Numbered from the stretch's first letter, positions 1 through 9,442 are shown. The stretch: DNA of 64,000 nucleotides from Bradyrhizobium tropiciagri (GCF_018130545.1 NZ_JAFCKF010000006.1:186001-250000), one strand, 5' to 3'. Notes: a model not told the origin generated them from the sequence alone. Translations and numbers: made by a program.

Positions 1-577
1 AGGCCGGCACCGTGCCCGGCGGCGGCGCTTCCGGAAACAGGCAGCGATAGGTCGGGTTGAACACGCCTTCGGCGTTCTTCTCATGCGCGCGGATCGTGGT
101 CAGCGAACCGTCGAACTGTCCCAGTGCCGCCGTGATCAGCGGCCGCTTGGCGAGGAAGCAGGCATCGGCGACCAGATAGCGGGTCTCGAAATTGTCGGAG
201 CCGTCGAGCACGAGATCGTAATTTCCGATCAACGCCATCGCATTGTCGGCGGTGAGCCGCATCGGATGCGCCTCGAACGTCACGTGCGGATTGAGCGCGT
301 GAATCTGCGCCGCCGCGCTGTCGACCTTGCGCTTGCCGATGTCGGATGTCGTGTGGATGATCTGGCGCTGCAAATTGGAGAGCGAGACGATATCGTCATC
401 GATCACGCCGAGCCGGCCGACGCCGGCGGCGGCGAGATACATCAGCACCGGCGCGCCGAGGCCGCCGGCGCCGATCACCAGCACCGACGCCTTTTTCAGC
501 GCGTTCTGGCCGGGGCCGCCCACCTCGCGCAGCACGATGTGGCGGGCATAGCGTTCGAGCTCGTCAGCACTCAGCAT
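1..577 (-). CDS. moeB: MoeB/ThiF/HesA-family adenylyltransferase (3' part beyond the window)
   Basis: An E1-like enzyme that adenylates the C-terminal Gly of a sulfur-carrier protein (MoaD or ThiS) for molybdopterin or thiamine synthesis. Translation of the minus strand starts MLSADELERYARHIVL, then has the Rossmann nucleotide-binding segment VLVIGAGGLGAPV and the acidic turn LGVIDDDIVSLSNLQRQ typical of this family, followed by DLVLDGSDNFETRYLVADAC. About 192 codons are visible and the frame runs off the left edge. MoeB and ThiF cannot be separated from this part alone; the zinc-binding cysteines and any rhodanese domain would lie outside the window. The start ATG is at 577. Confidence 0.85.
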   Translation of the reverse strand, partial: MLSADELERYARHIVLREVGGPGQNALKKASVLVIGAGGLGAPVLMYLAAAGVGRLGVIDDDIVSLSNLQRQIIHTTSDIGKRKVDSAAAQIHALNPHVTFEAHPMRLTADNAMALIGNYDLVLDGSDNFETRYLVADACFLAKRPLITAALGQFDGSLTTIRAHEKNAEGVFNPTYRCLFPEAPPPGTVPA

Positions 578-685
578 TGTCACGTCCTGCGCGTTCCCTG
601 AACCGGAGCGCGGTTGTTGCCGACCAAGCAGATGTGCTTAATTGCGTCGACGTCAATGGTATCAGTCATTTCCCCCGGATTTGTC

Positions 686-2044
686 ATGAGATTGGTGCTT
701 TCGGCAACATTGATGGTCGCGGCTATTGGCGCGGCGCAGGCCCAGATGACACCGCCGACGACGGCGGGTGCCAAGCCGAAAACGGTGACGACGGTGCCGG
801 TTCGCCCGGCGCTGCAGAAGCCGGAGGATACCGCGGGCGCGATGGCGCAGGCCGAGCGGCTGGCGCTGCAATCCGACCTCGCCTGGGTCGGCGAATATAA
901 CGGCGCGATTACCGGCGACGTCAGCGAGCGCATGGTCAATGCGATCAAGGAATTCCAGAAGAACCGCGGCGGCAAGCCGACCGGCGTGCTGAACCCGCAG
1001 GAGCGCGGCGTGCTCGCCGATACCGCGCGGCGGAAGCAGGAGAGCGTCGGCTGGCGGATCGTCACCGAGCCCGCCACCGGGGCGCGGCTCGGCATTCCCA
1101 CAAAACTGGTGCCGCAGCTCATCAGCGATGCTTCCGGCGCCAAATGGACCTCGCCGACCGGCACGGTTCAGGTGCTGCTGACCCGGCGCAAGGAAGCGAG
1201 CCCGACAACCGCAAAGCTTGCCGAGCAGGAAAAGAAGGAGCCGGCCGGCCGCACCATCGACTATACCGTGGTGAAGCCGGATTTCTTCGTGCTGTCGGGC
1301 ATGCAGGGGCTGAAGAAGTTCTATCTCCGCGGCACCTTGAAGGGTGACGAGGTCCGCATCCTCACCATCCTCTATGACCAGGCGATGCAGACCACCGTCG
1401 AACCGGTTGTCATCGCGATGTCGAGCTCGTTCAGCGCATTTCCATCGGGCGTGCAGGCCGGGCCGCCGCCGCGCAAGACCGTCGAATATGCCACCGGCGT
1501 TGTGGTCAGCGACGACGGCGCTGTTGTAACCGACCGCGTGGCGACCGCCGACTGCATCGCGCTGACGATCCCCGGCTACGGCAGTGCCGATCGGGTCGCC
1601 GAGGACAAGGAGCACGATCTCGCTCTGCTGCGCATCTACGGCGCGCGCGGGTTGAAACCGCTCAACATCGCCGGCCAGGCGACGCAGACCGCACTCGATA
1701 TCACCGGCATCGCCGATCCGCAGAACCAGGGCGGCGGCGCGGCCGCGAGCAGCGTCAAGGCTTCGGTCGCGCAACTCGGCGGCGGCGATCAGGCGCTGTC
1801 ACCGCCGCCTGCGCTCGGATTTTCCGGCGCGGCGGCACTCGACGGCAGCGGCAAGTTCGCCGGTATCGCATTGCTCAAGCCCGTCATCGTTGCAGGCCCG
1901 GCGAACGCGGCACCGCCGGCGCAGGCCGCGCTGGTGCCGGCCGACACGGTGCGCAGCTTCCTGAAGGCGCAGGGCGTCAACGCGGCGGGCGAATCGGCCG
2001 ACGTCAAGGCCGCCGTGGTCCGCGTGATCTGCGTCAGGAAGTAG
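686..2044 (+). CDS. Secreted peptidoglycan-binding protein with degenerate trypsin-like domain
   Basis: A 452-residue exported protein. The chosen ATG gives a clean signal peptide (MRLVLSATLMVAAIGAAQA, cleavage before Q). An in-frame TTG at 614 and ATGs at 632 and 656 would add residues before the signal and seem less likely. Next comes a peptidoglycan_binding_1-like helix repeat (LQSDLAWVGEYNGAITGDVS, then AIKEFQKNRGGKPTGVL). The C-terminal half resembles a HtrA/trypsin fold: TGVVVSDDGAVVTDRVATADC, DLALLRI (Asp of the triad) and GFSGAAALDGSGKFAGIAL (Ser segment). At the place of the catalytic His (VTNxHVV in HtrA) the sequence reads VTDRVAT, so the His is absent and proteolysis is unlikely. 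The function is inferred to be envelope binding or sensing. It is divergent from moeB. Confidence 0.75.
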   Translation: MRLVLSATLMVAAIGAAQAQMTPPTTAGAKPKTVTTVPVRPALQKPEDTAGAMAQAERLALQSDLAWVGEYNGAITGDVSERMVNAIKEFQKNRGGKPTGVLNPQERGVLADTARRKQESVGWRIVTEPATGARLGIPTKLVPQLISDASGAKWTSPTGTVQVLLTRRKEASPTTAKLAEQEKKEPAGRTIDYTVVKPDFFVLSGMQGLKKFYLRGTLKGDEVRILTILYDQAMQTTVEPVVIAMSSSFSAFPSGVQAGPPPRKTVEYATGVVVSDDGAVVTDRVATADCIALTIPGYGSADRVAEDKEHDLALLRIYGARGLKPLNIAGQATQTALDITGIADPQNQGGGAAASSVKASVAQLGGGDQALSPPPALGFSGAAALDGSGKFAGIALLKPVIVAGPANAAPPAQAALVPADTVRSFLKAQGVNAAGESADVKAAVVRVICVRK

Positions 2045-2120
2045 GGTGCTGTCATCGGCCGCGCATGCGGTCGATCGGGTATTCCAGGGATTCCTGTGAT
2101 TCAGCCACGGCCCTTCCCAC

Positions 2121-2245
2121 ACGTCGTCCTGGCGAAAGCCAGGACCCATAACCACCGCATTCAGCGATGAAACCGGATCGCGGCCCCGGCGTCGCACAAC
2201 GACGAGATCTGGGGTAATGGGTCCTGGCATTCGCCAGGACGACGT
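2121..2245. repeat. Long imperfect inverted repeat of a dispersed palindromic family
   Basis: The arms 2121-2148 and 2218-2245 are 28 nt each and complementary except for one position (core CGTCGTCCTGGCGAAAGCC against GGCATTCGCCAGGACGACG). The arm continues into ACCCATAACCACCGC, a string that recurs near 63770 next to another inverted repeat. The element lies between the convergent ends of the pseudoprotease and ggt genes and fills most of the 207-nt gap, so it may also act as a bidirectional transcript end. No ORF in it looks real. Confidence 0.75.
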
Positions 2246-2251
2246 TGAGGA

Positions 2252-3931
2252 TCACTCCAACGCAAACCGTACCCCGGCGCGGGCGAGACCACCGGCGATG
2301 CCGACCGGCGTGCCGTCGGCGCGCCAGCAGGCCGCGCCCGACATCGTGCCGTCAGCATGAAACTGGATCGCGTTCATGCCGCCGGCGACCGTCCGCACCG
2401 CCTGCACCCTGTGGCCTTTCGCAGCCAGCGTGGCGCGGATGCTCTCCGGCACCGTTTGCTCGACTTCCAGCGCATTGCCCTCGGTCCACACCCGCGGCGC
2501 CTCGACCGCCTCCTGCAGGTCCATGCCGTGATCGATCAGATTGATCAGCGCCTGCATCGCGCTCGGGAAGATGCGTTTTCCGCCGGGCAGGCCGAGTGCG
2601 TAAACCAGCTTCCCGTCGCGCAACGCCATCATCGGCGACATCGAGGTGGTGACGCGCTTGCCCGCGGCCAGCGACAGCGCGTGCCCCGGGCGCGGATCGA
2701 ACAGGTTCATGTAGTTGTTCGGCACGGCGCCGAGGCCCGGGATCAGGATCTTGGCGCCGAACAGATTGTTGATGGTCTGGGTGGTCGCGACCACATTGCC
2801 CATCGCATCCGCCGCGGTCATGTGCGTGGTATGCGCGCTTTCGAGCTGGGTGACGCCGGCGCCCCAGGCTTGCGCGCGGTCGGGATCGATCGCGCGGCGG
2901 CGTTCCTCGGCATAGGCCTTTGAGGTGAGCTGCTCCACCGGCACGTTGATATAGGCGGGATCGCCGCTCGCGGCCTCGCGATCGGCAAAGGCGATCTTCA
3001 GCACCTCGGCGAGATAATGGATCGTCTCGGTCGTCCCGAAGCCGAGCCGCGTAATGTCGTAGCCTTCGAGAATATTCAGCATCTGCGTGATGTGCACGCC
3101 CGACGCGGCCGGCGGCGGCGGCCCGAGGATTTCCCAGCCGCGATAGTCGCAGCGGATCGGCTGCCGCTCGACGGTTTTGTAGGTTGCGAGATCTTCCTGC
3201 GCGATGAAGCCGCCGTGCTTCTTCATGTAGTCGACCAGGACGTCGCCGAGCGGTCCCTGGTAGAGCGCGTTGTCGCCGTGGTCGGCGATGTATTTCAGCG
3301 TCTCGGCATATTCCGCCTGCACCACGCGCTCGCCGGGCTTCAGCGGCGTACCGTTGGGCAGATAGATCGCCGCGATCGGCTTGTCCTTCAGCATCTGCTC
3401 GGCGCTGTCGCTGATGCATTCGTGCAGATAGGGCGTCACCGCGTAGCCGCGCGCGGCATGCTTGATCGCGGGCTGCATCACGTCGGCAAGGCTCATGGTG
3501 CCGAACCGGCGCAGCGCCTCGCACCAGGCCTTCAGTGAGCCCGGCACCGCGACCGCCTTCGGCCCGTTCAAATTCTCGTTGCCGACGGTGTCGAACACGT
3601 CATGCGCCGAACCGGGCTTCGAGGTGTAGGTATCCGGCCGCACTGCCTTCGGCACTGTGCTCTGGCCGTCAATGAAGCGATGGCTGCCGTCGGCGAGGCG
3701 AATATGCGCCATGCCGCCACCGATGATGCCGACCATCATCGGCTCGACCACGGTCAGCGCAAACAGCGTGGCGATCGCCGCATCGATCGCATTGCCGCCG
3801 GCCGCAAGCATCTCGGCGCCGGCGCTCGACGCGAGCGGATGATTGCTGACCACCATGCCGCGGCTGCCGTTGGCCGGTTGTTTCTGGCATTGAAAGCTTG
3901 TCGCGGCGCGATCGCGCCAGTTGCTGGTCAT
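2252..3931 (-). CDS. ggt: Gamma-glutamyltransferase (gamma-glutamyltranspeptidase)
   Basis: A 559-residue member of the Ntn-hydrolase gamma-glutamyltransferase family, which cleaves the gamma-glutamyl bond of glutathione and transfers it to water or amino acids. Visible: the N-terminal block GMVVSNHPLASSAGAEMLAAGGNAIDAAIA; the autoprocessing site with the catalytic Thr in AHTTHMTAADAMGNVV; MSPMMALRDGKLVYALGLPGG near the C terminus. The start at 3931 (MTSNWRDRAATSFQ) is preferred; upstream in-frame starts to 3997 lack family similarity. No obvious signal peptide is seen with this start, so cytosolic or non-classical location is possible. Downstream lies the palindromic repeat. Confidence 0.9.
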   Translation of the reverse strand: MTSNWRDRAATSFQCQKQPANGSRGMVVSNHPLASSAGAEMLAAGGNAIDAAIATLFALTVVEPMMVGIIGGGMAHIRLADGSHRFIDGQSTVPKAVRPDTYTSKPGSAHDVFDTVGNENLNGPKAVAVPGSLKAWCEALRRFGTMSLADVMQPAIKHAARGYAVTPYLHECISDSAEQMLKDKPIAAIYLPNGTPLKPGERVVQAEYAETLKYIADHGDNALYQGPLGDVLVDYMKKHGGFIAQEDLATYKTVERQPIRCDYRGWEILGPPPPAASGVHITQMLNILEGYDITRLGFGTTETIHYLAEVLKIAFADREAASGDPAYINVPVEQLTSKAYAEERRRAIDPDRAQAWGAGVTQLESAHTTHMTAADAMGNVVATTQTINNLFGAKILIPGLGAVPNNYMNLFDPRPGHALSLAAGKRVTTSMSPMMALRDGKLVYALGLPGGKRIFPSAMQALINLIDHGMDLQEAVEAPRVWTEGNALEVEQTVPESIRATLAAKGHRVQAVRTVAGGMNAIQFHADGTMSGAACWRADGTPVGIAGGLARAGVRFALE

Positions 3932-4039
3932 CGCTATGTGTTCTCGTTCTTGATGGAGCGATGGACCCATGTTCTCCGGCATCGCATGCGCGGTCAAGGT
4001 ATCGCGATTTTCCTCATGGCGGCATTCGCAAATGCGATG

Positions 4040-4597
4040 TCAGCGCCGATCACGCAACCAGGTCTCGCGCGTGACCTTCCACTTCTCCGCTCGGGATTCG
4101 CCATTGTGGTGCGGCAGCTCGACGAAGCCGACAAATTCGGCCCCGGTCTTCTGCTTGACCCGGCGCGAGGCGACGTTGGACGGCGCGTTGCAAACATAGA
4201 AGCTGTCGAGGCCGAGCGTCAGGAAAGCGAAATCATTCACCGCGGCGATCGCCTCGGTCATGAGGCCCTGCTTCCAGTAGGGCTCGGCAAGCCAGAACCC
4301 GCGGTTGCCCTTGCGGCCGTCGGCGCGCGGCCGAAAATTGATGTTGCCGATCGCCTCGCCATCACCGGCGCGCAGCACCAGCACCCATTGATAGCTCTCC
4401 TCGCCGGCCGCGATCTTGTCGAGCTCGCGCTTGATGAAGCTTTCCCCGCCGTCGCCGGGATACGGCCACGGCACCACCGTGGCGAGAGTCTTGATCACGT
4501 TCCAGTTGTTGAAGTGATGCTGAATCGCCGGGGCATCCGACAGCGCAAGCGGCCGCAGGGTCAGGCGCGATGTCTGGAGGGTCGGCGTCTCGAACAT
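4040..4597 (-). CDS. GNAT-family N-acetyltransferase (RimJ/RimL-like)
   Basis: A 185-residue acetyltransferase of the ribosomal-protein-type GNAT group. It begins MFETPTLQTSRLTLRPLAL, the usual opening strand of this group, and contains EAIGNINFRPR, the acetyl-CoA-binding region around NRGFWLAEPYWKQGLMTEAI, and ending strands DSFYVCNAPSNVASRRVKQKTG. The substrate (an N-terminal amine of a protein or a small amine) cannot be told from sequence. The start codon lies 1 nt after the mutM stop, so the two are probably co-transcribed, mutM first. Confidence 0.85.
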   Translation of the reverse strand: MFETPTLQTSRLTLRPLALSDAPAIQHHFNNWNVIKTLATVVPWPYPGDGGESFIKRELDKIAAGEESYQWVLVLRAGDGEAIGNINFRPRADGRKGNRGFWLAEPYWKQGLMTEAIAAVNDFAFLTLGLDSFYVCNAPSNVASRRVKQKTGAEFVGFVELPHHNGESRAEKWKVTRETWLRDRR

Positions 4598-4598
4598 G

Positions 4599-5480
4599 TC
4601 ACTTCTGGCACTTCGGACACCAGAACGTCGAACGGCCGTTCTGGGTGAAGCGCCTGACGATGCCCTCGCAGCCCGAGGTACGGCAGGTCTCGCCTTCGCG
4701 GTCGTAGACCTGGAACGAATGCTGGAAATAGCCGAGATCGCCGTTGGTCAGGCGATGGTCGCTGATCGAGGAGCCGCCGGCCTTGATCGCCTGGTTGAGC
4801 ACCGAATGGATCGAATCGACCACCCGCTTGGCATGATCCGTCGGCTCGGCCTTTTTAGTCGCGAGCGTCGCGGCCAATCGCCGCGGCGACAGATGCGAAC
4901 GAAACAGCACCTCGCAGACATAGATGTTGCCAAGTCCTGCCACCACGCGCTGATCGAGCAGCGCTGCCTTCAGGCTGGTCTTCTTGTTGTGGCAGGAGCG
5001 CGCCAGCATCGCCGCGTCGAACGCGTTGCCGAGCGGCTCGGGACCGAGCCCCTTCAGCAGCGGTTCATCCTCGATCGCGTTGCGGGCGATGACCTTCATG
5101 TAGCCGAAGCGCCTGGGATCGTTGAACACGACCGCCGCGCCGGACGACATGTGGAACACGACGTGATCATGCGCGCGATCGTCACTGCGCGGATGGTGGA
5201 ATTGCCCCGGCGTCGCCGCGCCCTCCTGCTTCAGCACGCGGAACGAGCCCGACATGCCCAGATGCATCAAAAGCACGTCGCCGGAGTTCAGGTCCGCCAT
5301 CAAATATTTGGCACGGCGGCCGAGCCCGGTGATGGTCTGGCCCTCGAGCCGCGCGATAAAGTCTTTTTGAAACGGAAACCGCAAATCCTTGCGGCGGGCC
5401 TCGGCCTTGAGGATTTTGGAGCCTTCCATGGCCGGTTGCAGGCCGCGGCGGACGGTCTCGACTTCGGGTAATTCCGGCAT
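4599..5480 (-). CDS. mutM: Formamidopyrimidine-DNA glycosylase (Fpg/MutM)
   Basis: A base-excision repair enzyme (293 residues) that removes 8-oxoguanine and FapyG and cleaves the abasic site. The mature N terminus must be PELPEVETV because Pro2 is the Schiff-base nucleophile and Glu3 is catalytic; this fixes the start at 5480 rather than the in-frame ATG at 5487-5489. [12 protein letters not shown] carries the conserved Lys/His region of the family, DPRRFGYM follows, and the C-terminal zinc finger has four cysteines (CRTSGCEG ... FWCPKCQK) with the DNA-contact Arg in NGRSTFWC. It is divergent from ubiE. Confidence 0.96.
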   Translation of the reverse strand: MPELPEVETVRRGLQPAMEGSKILKAEARRKDLRFPFQKDFIARLEGQTITGLGRRAKYLMADLNSGDVLLMHLGMSGSFRVLKQEGAATPGQFHHPRSDDRAHDHVVFHMSSGAAVVFNDPRRFGYMKVIARNAIEDEPLLKGLGPEPLGNAFDAAMLARSCHNKKTSLKAALLDQRVVAGLGNIYVCEVLFRSHLSPRRLAATLATKKAEPTDHAKRVVDSIHSVLNQAIKAGGSSISDHRLTNGDLGYFQHSFQVYDREGETCRTSGCEGIVRRFTQNGRSTFWCPKCQK

Positions 5481-5547
5481 GGCAGGCATTCACCTTTTGG
5501 AAGTGACGTGATAGCGCCATTGCGGCCGCCGCGCTATGGTTTGGCTG

Positions 5548-5601
5548 GAGCGTTTTCGAGCGAACTGGGCCCCGGTCCGCGTGAAGAAAACGCGACCAAA
5601 A
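5548..5601. repeat. Palindromic 'GCGTTTTCGAGC' repeat element, copy 1
   Basis: Starts GAGCGTTTTCGAGCGAAC and ends GTGAAGAAAACGCGACC: AGCGTTTTC at the left pairs with GAAAACGC at the right around a GC-rich centre (GGCCCCGG). A related element lies at 50756-50805. I recall this string as a very common intergenic repeat in Bradyrhizobium and Rhodopseudomonas. Here it abuts the ribosome-binding site AAGG (5601-5604) of ubiE, so it belongs to that gene's 5' leader. Confidence 0.75.
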
Positions 5602-5619
5602 AGGTAAGAGTATCAGTTG

Positions 5620-6381
5620 ATGGATCGGCCGGATCAAACCACCCATTTCGGCTTCAGGGACGTGCCCCTGGGCGAGAAGCAGACGCTGGTGAACGACGTG
5701 TTTCACAGCGTGGCGTCGCGCTACGATTTGATGAACGATCTGATGTCGGTCGGGCTGCACCGGGCCTGGAAGGACGTCATGATCACGACGCTCGACCCGC
5801 CGAAGGGCGACCGGCCGTTTGCGCTGCTCGACGTCGCCGGCGGCACCGGCGACATCTCGTTCCGGGCCGCCAAGGCCGCCGGCACCGGTTTCCATGCCAC
5901 GGTCTGCGACATCAATACCGACATGCTCGCCGTCGGCCGCGAGCGCGCCACCAGACAGCATCTCGATGACCGCGTGTCGTTCGTCGAGGGCAATGCCGAG
6001 ACGCTGGGCTTCGCCGACCGTTCGTTCGACGCCTACACCATCGCATTCGGCATCCGCAACGTGCCGCAGATCGAGCTGGCGCTGCGCGAGGCCTATCGCG
6101 TGCTCAAGCCCGGCAGCCGCTTTTTGTGCCTGGAATTCTCCACCGTCGACGTGCCTGGCCTCGACAAGATCTACGATCTGTTCTCCTTCAAAGTGATCCC
6201 GCCGCTCGGTCGCGCCGTCACCGGTGACGCCGAGTCCTACCAATATCTCGTCGAGTCGATCCGCAAATTCCCGCGGCCGAACGCGTTCGCCGAGATGATC
6301 GGCGCCGCCGGCTTTGCGCGCGTGAAGTGGCAGAGCCTCTCCGGCGGCATCGTGGCGCTGCATTCGGGCTGGCGTTTGTGA
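5620..6381 (+). CDS. ubiE: Ubiquinone biosynthesis C-methyltransferase
   Basis: A SAM-dependent C-methyltransferase (253 residues) that methylates the benzoquinol ring in ubiquinone synthesis. Visible: [21 protein letters not shown] and [21 protein letters not shown] (UbiE/COQ5 signature 1), SAM motif [14 protein letters not shown], and [12 protein letters not shown] plus [16 protein letters not shown] (signature 2). The ATG at 5620 is preferred over the TTG at 5617; an AAGGTAAGAG box precedes it. The last four bases overlap the start of ubiB, indicating a coupled ubiEB operon. Confidence 0.96.
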   Translation: MDRPDQTTHFGFRDVPLGEKQTLVNDVFHSVASRYDLMNDLMSVGLHRAWKDVMITTLDPPKGDRPFALLDVAGGTGDISFRAAKAAGTGFHATVCDINTDMLAVGRERATRQHLDDRVSFVEGNAETLGFADRSFDAYTIAFGIRNVPQIELALREAYRVLKPGSRFLCLEFSTVDVPGLDKIYDLFSFKVIPPLGRAVTGDAESYQYLVESIRKFPRPNAFAEMIGAAGFARVKWQSLSGGIVALHSGWRL

Positions 6382-7952
6382 TCTCTGCACTGACCCACAT
6401 CGCGCGGCTTGCCCGCGCCGGTTTCGTGTTTGCGCGCGAAGGCGTGTTCGGCGTCGTCGATCCCGCGCTGGTGCCGCCGCCCGGGCAGCTCGCGCTGAAG
6501 CTGGCGCGGCTGGTCGAGCGCCGCACCGCCAAGTCCGGTCCGCGGCTGTCGCGCGCGCTGACCCGGCTCGGACCGGCCTATCTCAAGCTCGGGCAATTCC
6601 TCGCCACCCGCCCCGACGTGGTGGGCGTCGCGATGGCGCGCGATCTCGAAAGCCTGCAGGACCGGCTGCCGCCGTTCGCGCAGGAGGAAGCCGAGACCGT
6701 CATCACGCAATCGCTGGAACGGCCGGTATCGCAGGCCTTCGTGCATCTGGGCCCTGCGGTTGCCGCCGCCTCGATCGCGCAGGTGCATCGCGCCGAGATC
6801 GAGCGCGACGGCGTGCGCCAGCAGGTTGCGGTCAAGGTGCTCCGGCCCAACGTCGCCGCGCGCTTTCGCCGCGACCTCAGCGACTTCTTCTTTGTCGCGC
6901 ACAAGGCGGAGGCGCATTCCGCCGAGGCGCGGCGCCTGCGCCTGATCGAGGTCATCAACACGATGTCGCGCTCGGTCGCGATGGAGATGGACCTGCGGCT
7001 GGAAGCGGCCGCGCTGTCGGAGATGGCCGAGAACACGCGCGACGATCCGGATTTTCGCGTGCCCACGGTGGATTGGGATCGCACCGCGCACAGCGTGCTG
7101 ACCATGGAATGGATCGACGGCATCGCGCTGAACGATCACGCGCGGCTCGCGCAGGCGCAGGTCGACCTGCCTGATCTCGGCCGCAAGGTGATCCAGAGCT
7201 TCCTGCGCCACGCGCTGCGTGACGGCTTCTTCCATGCCGACATGCATCCGGGCAATCTGTTCCTCGACGAGGCAGGCCGGCTCGTTGCGGTGGATTTCGG
7301 CATCATGGGCCGGCTCGGGCTGAAGGAACGGCGCTTCCTGGCCGAGATCCTGCTCGGCTTCATCACCCGCGATTATCGCCGCGTCGCCGAGGTGCATTTC
7401 GAGGCCGGCTATGTGCCGGGCCACCATTCGGTGGAGAATTTCGCGCAAGCGATCCGCGCCATCGGCGAACCGATCCACAACCGCACCGCCGAGGAAATCT
7501 CGATGGCGAAGCTGTTGACGCTTCTGCTCGAGGTCACCGGCCTGTTCGACATGCAGACGCGGCCTGAACTGATCCTGTTGCAGAAGACCATGGTGGTGGT
7601 CGAGGGCGTGGCGCGCGGCTTCGACCCGAAGCTCGACATCTGGAAGATCGCCGACCCCGTGGTGCGCGAATGGATCACGCACAATCTCGGGCCGGCCGGA
7701 CGGATCCAGGGTGCGATCTCGGGCGCGGGCGAGCTCGGCCGCATCCTCGCCAATTTGCCGTCGATCGCCAACCGCGCCGTGACGGTGCTCGAGCAGCTGG
7801 AGACCATGACCCGGGAAGGCCACATGCTGTCGTCGGACTCGATCGACGAAATGGCCCGCGCCGAGGCCCGCAAGGCGCGGGTCCAGACCGTCGGCCTCTG
7901 GGTCATTGCCGCCGCCCTGATCGCAATCTTCTTCGCCATCCGCGCGCACTGA
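6378..7952 (+). CDS. ubiB: ABC1/UbiB-family atypical kinase for ubiquinone biosynthesis
   Basis: A 524-residue protein kinase-like ATPase required for ubiquinone biosynthesis. The family motif KxGQ appears as [15 protein letters not shown], with the Ala-rich loop [16 protein letters not shown], the catalytic-like [14 protein letters not shown] and the metal-binding [10 protein letters not shown]. One hydrophobic helix at the C terminus ([20 protein letters not shown]) would anchor it to the membrane. The start is the GTG at 6378 within GTGA, overlapping the ubiE stop by 4 nt; the longer reading from 6327 lies inside ubiE. Confidence 0.95.
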   Translation: MISALTHIARLARAGFVFAREGVFGVVDPALVPPPGQLALKLARLVERRTAKSGPRLSRALTRLGPAYLKLGQFLATRPDVVGVAMARDLESLQDRLPPFAQEEAETVITQSLERPVSQAFVHLGPAVAAASIAQVHRAEIERDGVRQQVAVKVLRPNVAARFRRDLSDFFFVAHKAEAHSAEARRLRLIEVINTMSRSVAMEMDLRLEAAALSEMAENTRDDPDFRVPTVDWDRTAHSVLTMEWIDGIALNDHARLAQAQVDLPDLGRKVIQSFLRHALRDGFFHADMHPGNLFLDEAGRLVAVDFGIMGRLGLKERRFLAEILLGFITRDYRRVAEVHFEAGYVPGHHSVENFAQAIRAIGEPIHNRTAEEISMAKLLTLLLEVTGLFDMQTRPELILLQKTMVVVEGVARGFDPKLDIWKIADPVVREWITHNLGPAGRIQGAISGAGELGRILANLPSIANRAVTVLEQLETMTREGHMLSSDSIDEMARAEARKARVQTVGLWVIAAALIAIFFAIRAH

Positions 7953-7968
7953 TTGCAATGCATGCATC

Positions 7969-7991
7969 ATGTGATAGCATCGCTATCACAT
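7969..7991. promoter_or_regulatory. Perfect 10-bp inverted repeat upstream of the RHH-CoaBC gene
   Basis: ATGTGATAGC (7969-7978), spacer ATC, GCTATCACAT (7982-7991): a perfect palindrome with a 3-nt spacer. It ends 26 nt before the coaBC start codon, in the short gap after ubiB, where an operator would be expected. The half-site TGATAGC resembles what I recall as the recognition half-site of FitA-type ribbon-helix-helix antitoxins, the family of the N-terminal domain encoded just downstream. Binding is an inference. Confidence 0.7.
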
Positions 7992-8017
7992 TTGAGCATG
8001 ATGCCCGAGGGCACGCC

Positions 8018-9442
8018 ATGGCCAGCCTGACCATCCGCAAACTCGACGACGCACTGAAGGCCTATCTGCGGCTGCGCTCCGCCAAAAACGGGCGCTCGGT
8101 CGAAGAGGAGATCCGGGTGATCCTCCGGGACCTCGCAGAGGGCGGCGCGGAGCCCACGGAGGCGCCCAAATCGGGTTCCGTCACGGCTGCAGCCCCTGCG
8201 CCACGGGCCGCCAGCGCGGCCGGCGAGCCCAAGGTGACCCTGATCATCGGGGGCGGGATCGCGGCCTACAAGGCGCTGGATCTGATCCGGCGGCTCAAGG
8301 AGCGGCACATCCAGGTCCGCTGTGTGCTGACCAAGGCGGCCCAGCAGTTCGTGACCCCGCTGGCTGCCAGCGCGCTGTCGCATGAGCGCGTTTATACCGA
8401 CCTGTTCGACGCCGAGAGCGAGTTCGACGCCGGCCATATCCGGCTGGCGCGGGACTGCGACCTGATCGTGGTGGCGCCGGCGACCGCCGACCTGATGGCC
8501 AAGATGGCGCAGGGCCATGCCGACGACCTTGCCACCGCCACGCTGTTGGCGGCCAACCGGCCCATCCTGCTGGCGCCGGCGATGAACCCGCTGATGTGGA
8601 ACAACCCGGCCACCCGCCGCAATGTGCTGCAGCTCCGCCGCGACGGCGTCCACACCGTCGGCCCCAATGCGGGCGAGATGGCGGAAGCCGGCGAGGCCGG
8701 GGTCGGGCGGATGGCCGAGGCCGTCGAGATCGCCGCCGCCGCCGACCGCATGCTGCGACCGCCGCAACCGCGCCCGCTCGCTGGCAAGCGGGTGCTGATC
8801 ACCGCCGGCCCGACCCATGAGGCGATCGATCCGGTCCGCTACATCGCCAACCGCTCGTCGGGCAAGCAGGGCTTTGCTATCGCTGCCGCGGCGCGCGCCG
8901 CCGGCGCCGACGTGGTGCTGGTGACCGGGCCGGTCGATCTCGCCGATCCCCAGGGCATCTCGGTGATGCGCGTGGAATCCGCGCGCGACATGCTGCACCG
9001 GGTCGAGGCCGCGCTGCCGGTCGACGTCGCGATCTTTGCCGCCGCGGTCGCCGACTGGCGGGTCGCCACCGAGGGCAGCCAGAAATTGAAGAAGACCGCG
9101 GCCGGGATGCCACCGCTGCAGCTGGTCGAGAACCCCGACATCCTTGCGACGATCGCCAAGCTGAAGGAGAAGCGGCCGCCGCTGGTGATCGGCTTTGCCG
9201 CCGAGACCGAGCATCTGATCGAGAACGCCAAGGCCAAGTTCGCGCGCAAGGGCTGCGACTGGATCGTCGCCAACGACGTCTCCCCGGCGACCGGCGTGAT
9301 GGGCGGCGACCGCAACACCGTCCATTTGCTCTCGCGCGAGGGCAAGGACGTCACCGTCGACTCATGGCCTGTCATGACCAAGGAAGAAGTCGCGACTGCG
9401 CTGGTGTCGCGGATCGCAAGAGAAGTAGGAACCGCATCGTGA
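8018..9442 (+). CDS. coaBC: CoaBC (PPC decarboxylase / phosphopantothenate-cysteine ligase) with N-terminal RHH domain
   Basis: A coenzyme A biosynthesis enzyme of 474 residues. Residues 1-40 ([19 protein letters not shown] ... [14 protein letters not shown]) are a FitA/Arc-like ribbon-helix-helix DNA-binding domain of the antitoxin type. An Ala/Pro linker of about 30 residues follows. The CoaC flavoprotein part begins near residue 72 with [16 protein letters not shown], catalytic His in [12 protein letters not shown] (about 140) and [15 protein letters not shown] (187-197). The CoaB ligase half starts near [19 protein letters not shown] and includes [21 protein letters not shown]. The start at 8018 is chosen because the RHH domain begins there. 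It overlaps dut by 4 nt. Confidence 0.92.
   Translation: MASLTIRKLDDALKAYLRLRSAKNGRSVEEEIRVILRDLAEGGAEPTEAPKSGSVTAAAPAPRAASAAGEPKVTLIIGGGIAAYKALDLIRRLKERHIQVRCVLTKAAQQFVTPLAASALSHERVYTDLFDAESEFDAGHIRLARDCDLIVVAPATADLMAKMAQGHADDLATATLLAANRPILLAPAMNPLMWNNPATRRNVLQLRRDGVHTVGPNAGEMAEAGEAGVGRMAEAVEIAAAADRMLRPPQPRPLAGKRVLITAGPTHEAIDPVRYIANRSSGKQGFAIAAAARAAGADVVLVTGPVDLADPQGISVMRVESARDMLHRVEAALPVDVAIFAAAVADWRVATEGSQKLKKTAAGMPPLQLVENPDILATIAKLKEKRPPLVIGFAAETEHLIENAKAKFARKGCDWIVANDVSPATGVMGGDRNTVHLLSREGKDVTVDSWPVMTKEEVATALVSRIAREVGTAS

Noticed and set aside
4596-5471. Plus-strand 291-residue frame over mutM
   Set aside because: Antisense to a protein with all Fpg motifs; Arg/Ala/His composition.
7969-9442. 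Full toxin-antitoxin operon next to the RHH domain
   Set aside because: No PIN-domain or other toxin follows; the RHH domain continues directly into CoaBC.
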